Below are positions 63,182-64,000 of a DNA stretch of 64,000 nucleotides, one piece after another; position 1 is the first letter of the stretch, and each line of letters starts with the position of its first letter. Below the pieces are notes generated by a model that was not told where the DNA came from, ran no database searches, and worked only from the letters and a program-made list of their open reading frames with translations. A program made the position numbers and the translations under genes. The DNA is from Paraphysoderma sedebokerense (taxonomy: Eukaryota > Blastocladiomycota > Physodermatomycetes > Physodermatales > Physodermataceae): positions 310,001 to 374,000 of the forward strand of contig JAHLJZ010000006.1 in NCBI GenBank assembly GCA_025602915.1, read 5' to 3'.

Positions 63182-64000
63182 TTACTGTTTCAGTTCCTTG
63201 CTTAAACTCATAGATTTTCCGAGACTCTTTAACGGTATTAAAGCTGCCACAATTCCCGCCACTACACTTCCAGCCACAGCTACAAGGAACATGTCCCATG
63301 GAAAAACAAAAGCGGTTTCCATTCTGACGAAAAGGACACGCTGAGCGTTCACCACATAAGCAACAACGACACCGATCAATGTCTACGAAATGAATTAAAA
63401 AGGTAAACGTGAGCGCCAAACACGAAAGGAGTTGATCACAAGAAAGTAACAGTACCCCTATAAATGTGGCAGATATCATCACAATTACATTCTCCCACAT
63501 AATTGCTCTGATCAGTAGATTCCTCTGCACGCCGATACACCTCAAAATGACAATCTCCTTTTTCATTTCCATGATTTTGACAAATACGCTCAATCCTAAA
63601 CTCACAACTCCCAGTAACACCGGCAATATCATGACGAACAAGAAAACAATGTTAAACATGTCGTTCGTTTTTTCGACAGCCTCCACTTCGTCCGGTAAGT
63701 TCGAAATAGTGGGAAATATTCCGGGCGGAAGACTTTCTGAAAGAACATTTCGTAATGCAGTTATCATTGACGATTTAACGTCAGGTGGGATGTACGTTTC
63801 AGGATATTTTAATTTAATATGAATATTTTGAATGGGTAATGTTTCAGTCGATGTGTAAGTATTGTTTGTGAGACTCATATACGTCGCCAGCGAGGCAATT
63901 GACATTGTAGGTACAGACGATCTTGGAGGAAATTCGGAGACACCCTTAAACATTGGCGCCGTTTTAAGATAAGCGATAGGGCGGATGGAATGCCGGATGA
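63182..64000 (-). CDS. FtsX/MacB-like ABC-type permease protein (partial, 5' end off the right edge)
   Basis: FtsX-type domains have four membrane helices and an extracytosolic domain; bacterial members work with an ABC ATPase. Visible here is the C-terminal part. It has an outside domain (FKGVSEFPPRSSVPTMSIAS, then KYPETYIPPDVKSSMITALR), a helix FLFVMILPVLLGVVSLGLSV, the typical turn KIMEMKKEIVILRCIGVQRN, a second helix VIVMISATFIG, a 51-90 base intron with donor GTACTG, a third helix TLIGVVVAYVVN and a last helix VAVAGSVVAGIVAALIPLKS before the end SKELKQ. The EIxILRxIG motif is diagnostic. The ATG at 63951-63953 may be internal, because open frame continues to the edge. Large FtsX proteins occur in zoosporic fungi and other protists; the substrate is unknown. 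Confidence 0.8.

Overview
The window is nuclear DNA of an early-diverging, very probably zoosporic fungus (chytrid or blastocladialean grade). It is AT-leaning and gene-dense. Most genes carry several short introns of about 50-110 bases. The gene set mixes fungal hallmarks (fused lycopene cyclase/phytoene synthase, fungal-type phytoene desaturase, chitin synthase export chaperone Chs7, SAGA Sgf73) with genes that yeasts and most moulds lack but flagellated or amoeboid fungi can keep: NCKAP1/Nap1 of the SCAR/WAVE actin complex, an augmin HAUS4-like subunit and a large FtsX-type permease. No mobile element, viral remnant or CRISPR array was seen. An amoeboid-zoospore fungus such as Paraphysoderma would fit, but the species cannot be fixed from the sequence.

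Layout, left to right. 1-12 kb holds core housekeeping genes: NMNAT (cut by the left edge), succinyl-CoA ligase alpha, complex I NDUFS6, Rab2, ATP synthase epsilon, HAUS4-like, RPB7 and proteasome alpha4. Several are head-to-head pairs sharing 190-255 base promoters. 12.1-12.8 kb holds three tandem copies of a roughly 230-base unit that codes no protein and looks like a small structured RNA. 13-24 kb holds a TMEM63/CSC1 channel and a BIG/Sec7 Arf-GEF of about 2,050 residues.

24.2-30.2 kb is the centrepiece, a compact carotenoid-to-retinal cluster. Lycopene cyclase/phytoene synthase and phytoene desaturase diverge from a shared 623-base promoter that contains an exact match to the fungal light-response APE motif. 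The desaturase converges on an intact Brp/Blh-family beta-carotene 15,15'-dioxygenase. Together these three could carry geranylgeranyl diphosphate to beta-carotene and then to retinal, the rhodopsin chromophore. At 39.0-41.5 kb lies a second, unrelated carotenoid-oxygenase gene of the RPE65/CCD family. Its frames and splice phases are intact, but two of the four iron-binding histidines are replaced, so it looks like a pseudoenzyme. This suggests that a Brp/Blh enzyme took over retinal formation from the usual fungal CCD.

Around and after these lie UDP-glucose 4-epimerase with an N-terminal extension, tRNA-Gln(CUG), NCKAP1, Chs7, NXT1, a large unassigned helical protein, an ankyrin/coiled-coil nuclear protein, a two-finger GATA-like factor, Sgf73, CSN8, a pyruvate dehydrogenase E3-binding-type protein and the 3' part of an FtsX-like permease that runs off the right edge. 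All exon limits were read by eye from splice sites, frame continuity and remembered family sequences. Gene ends are firmer than internal joins.
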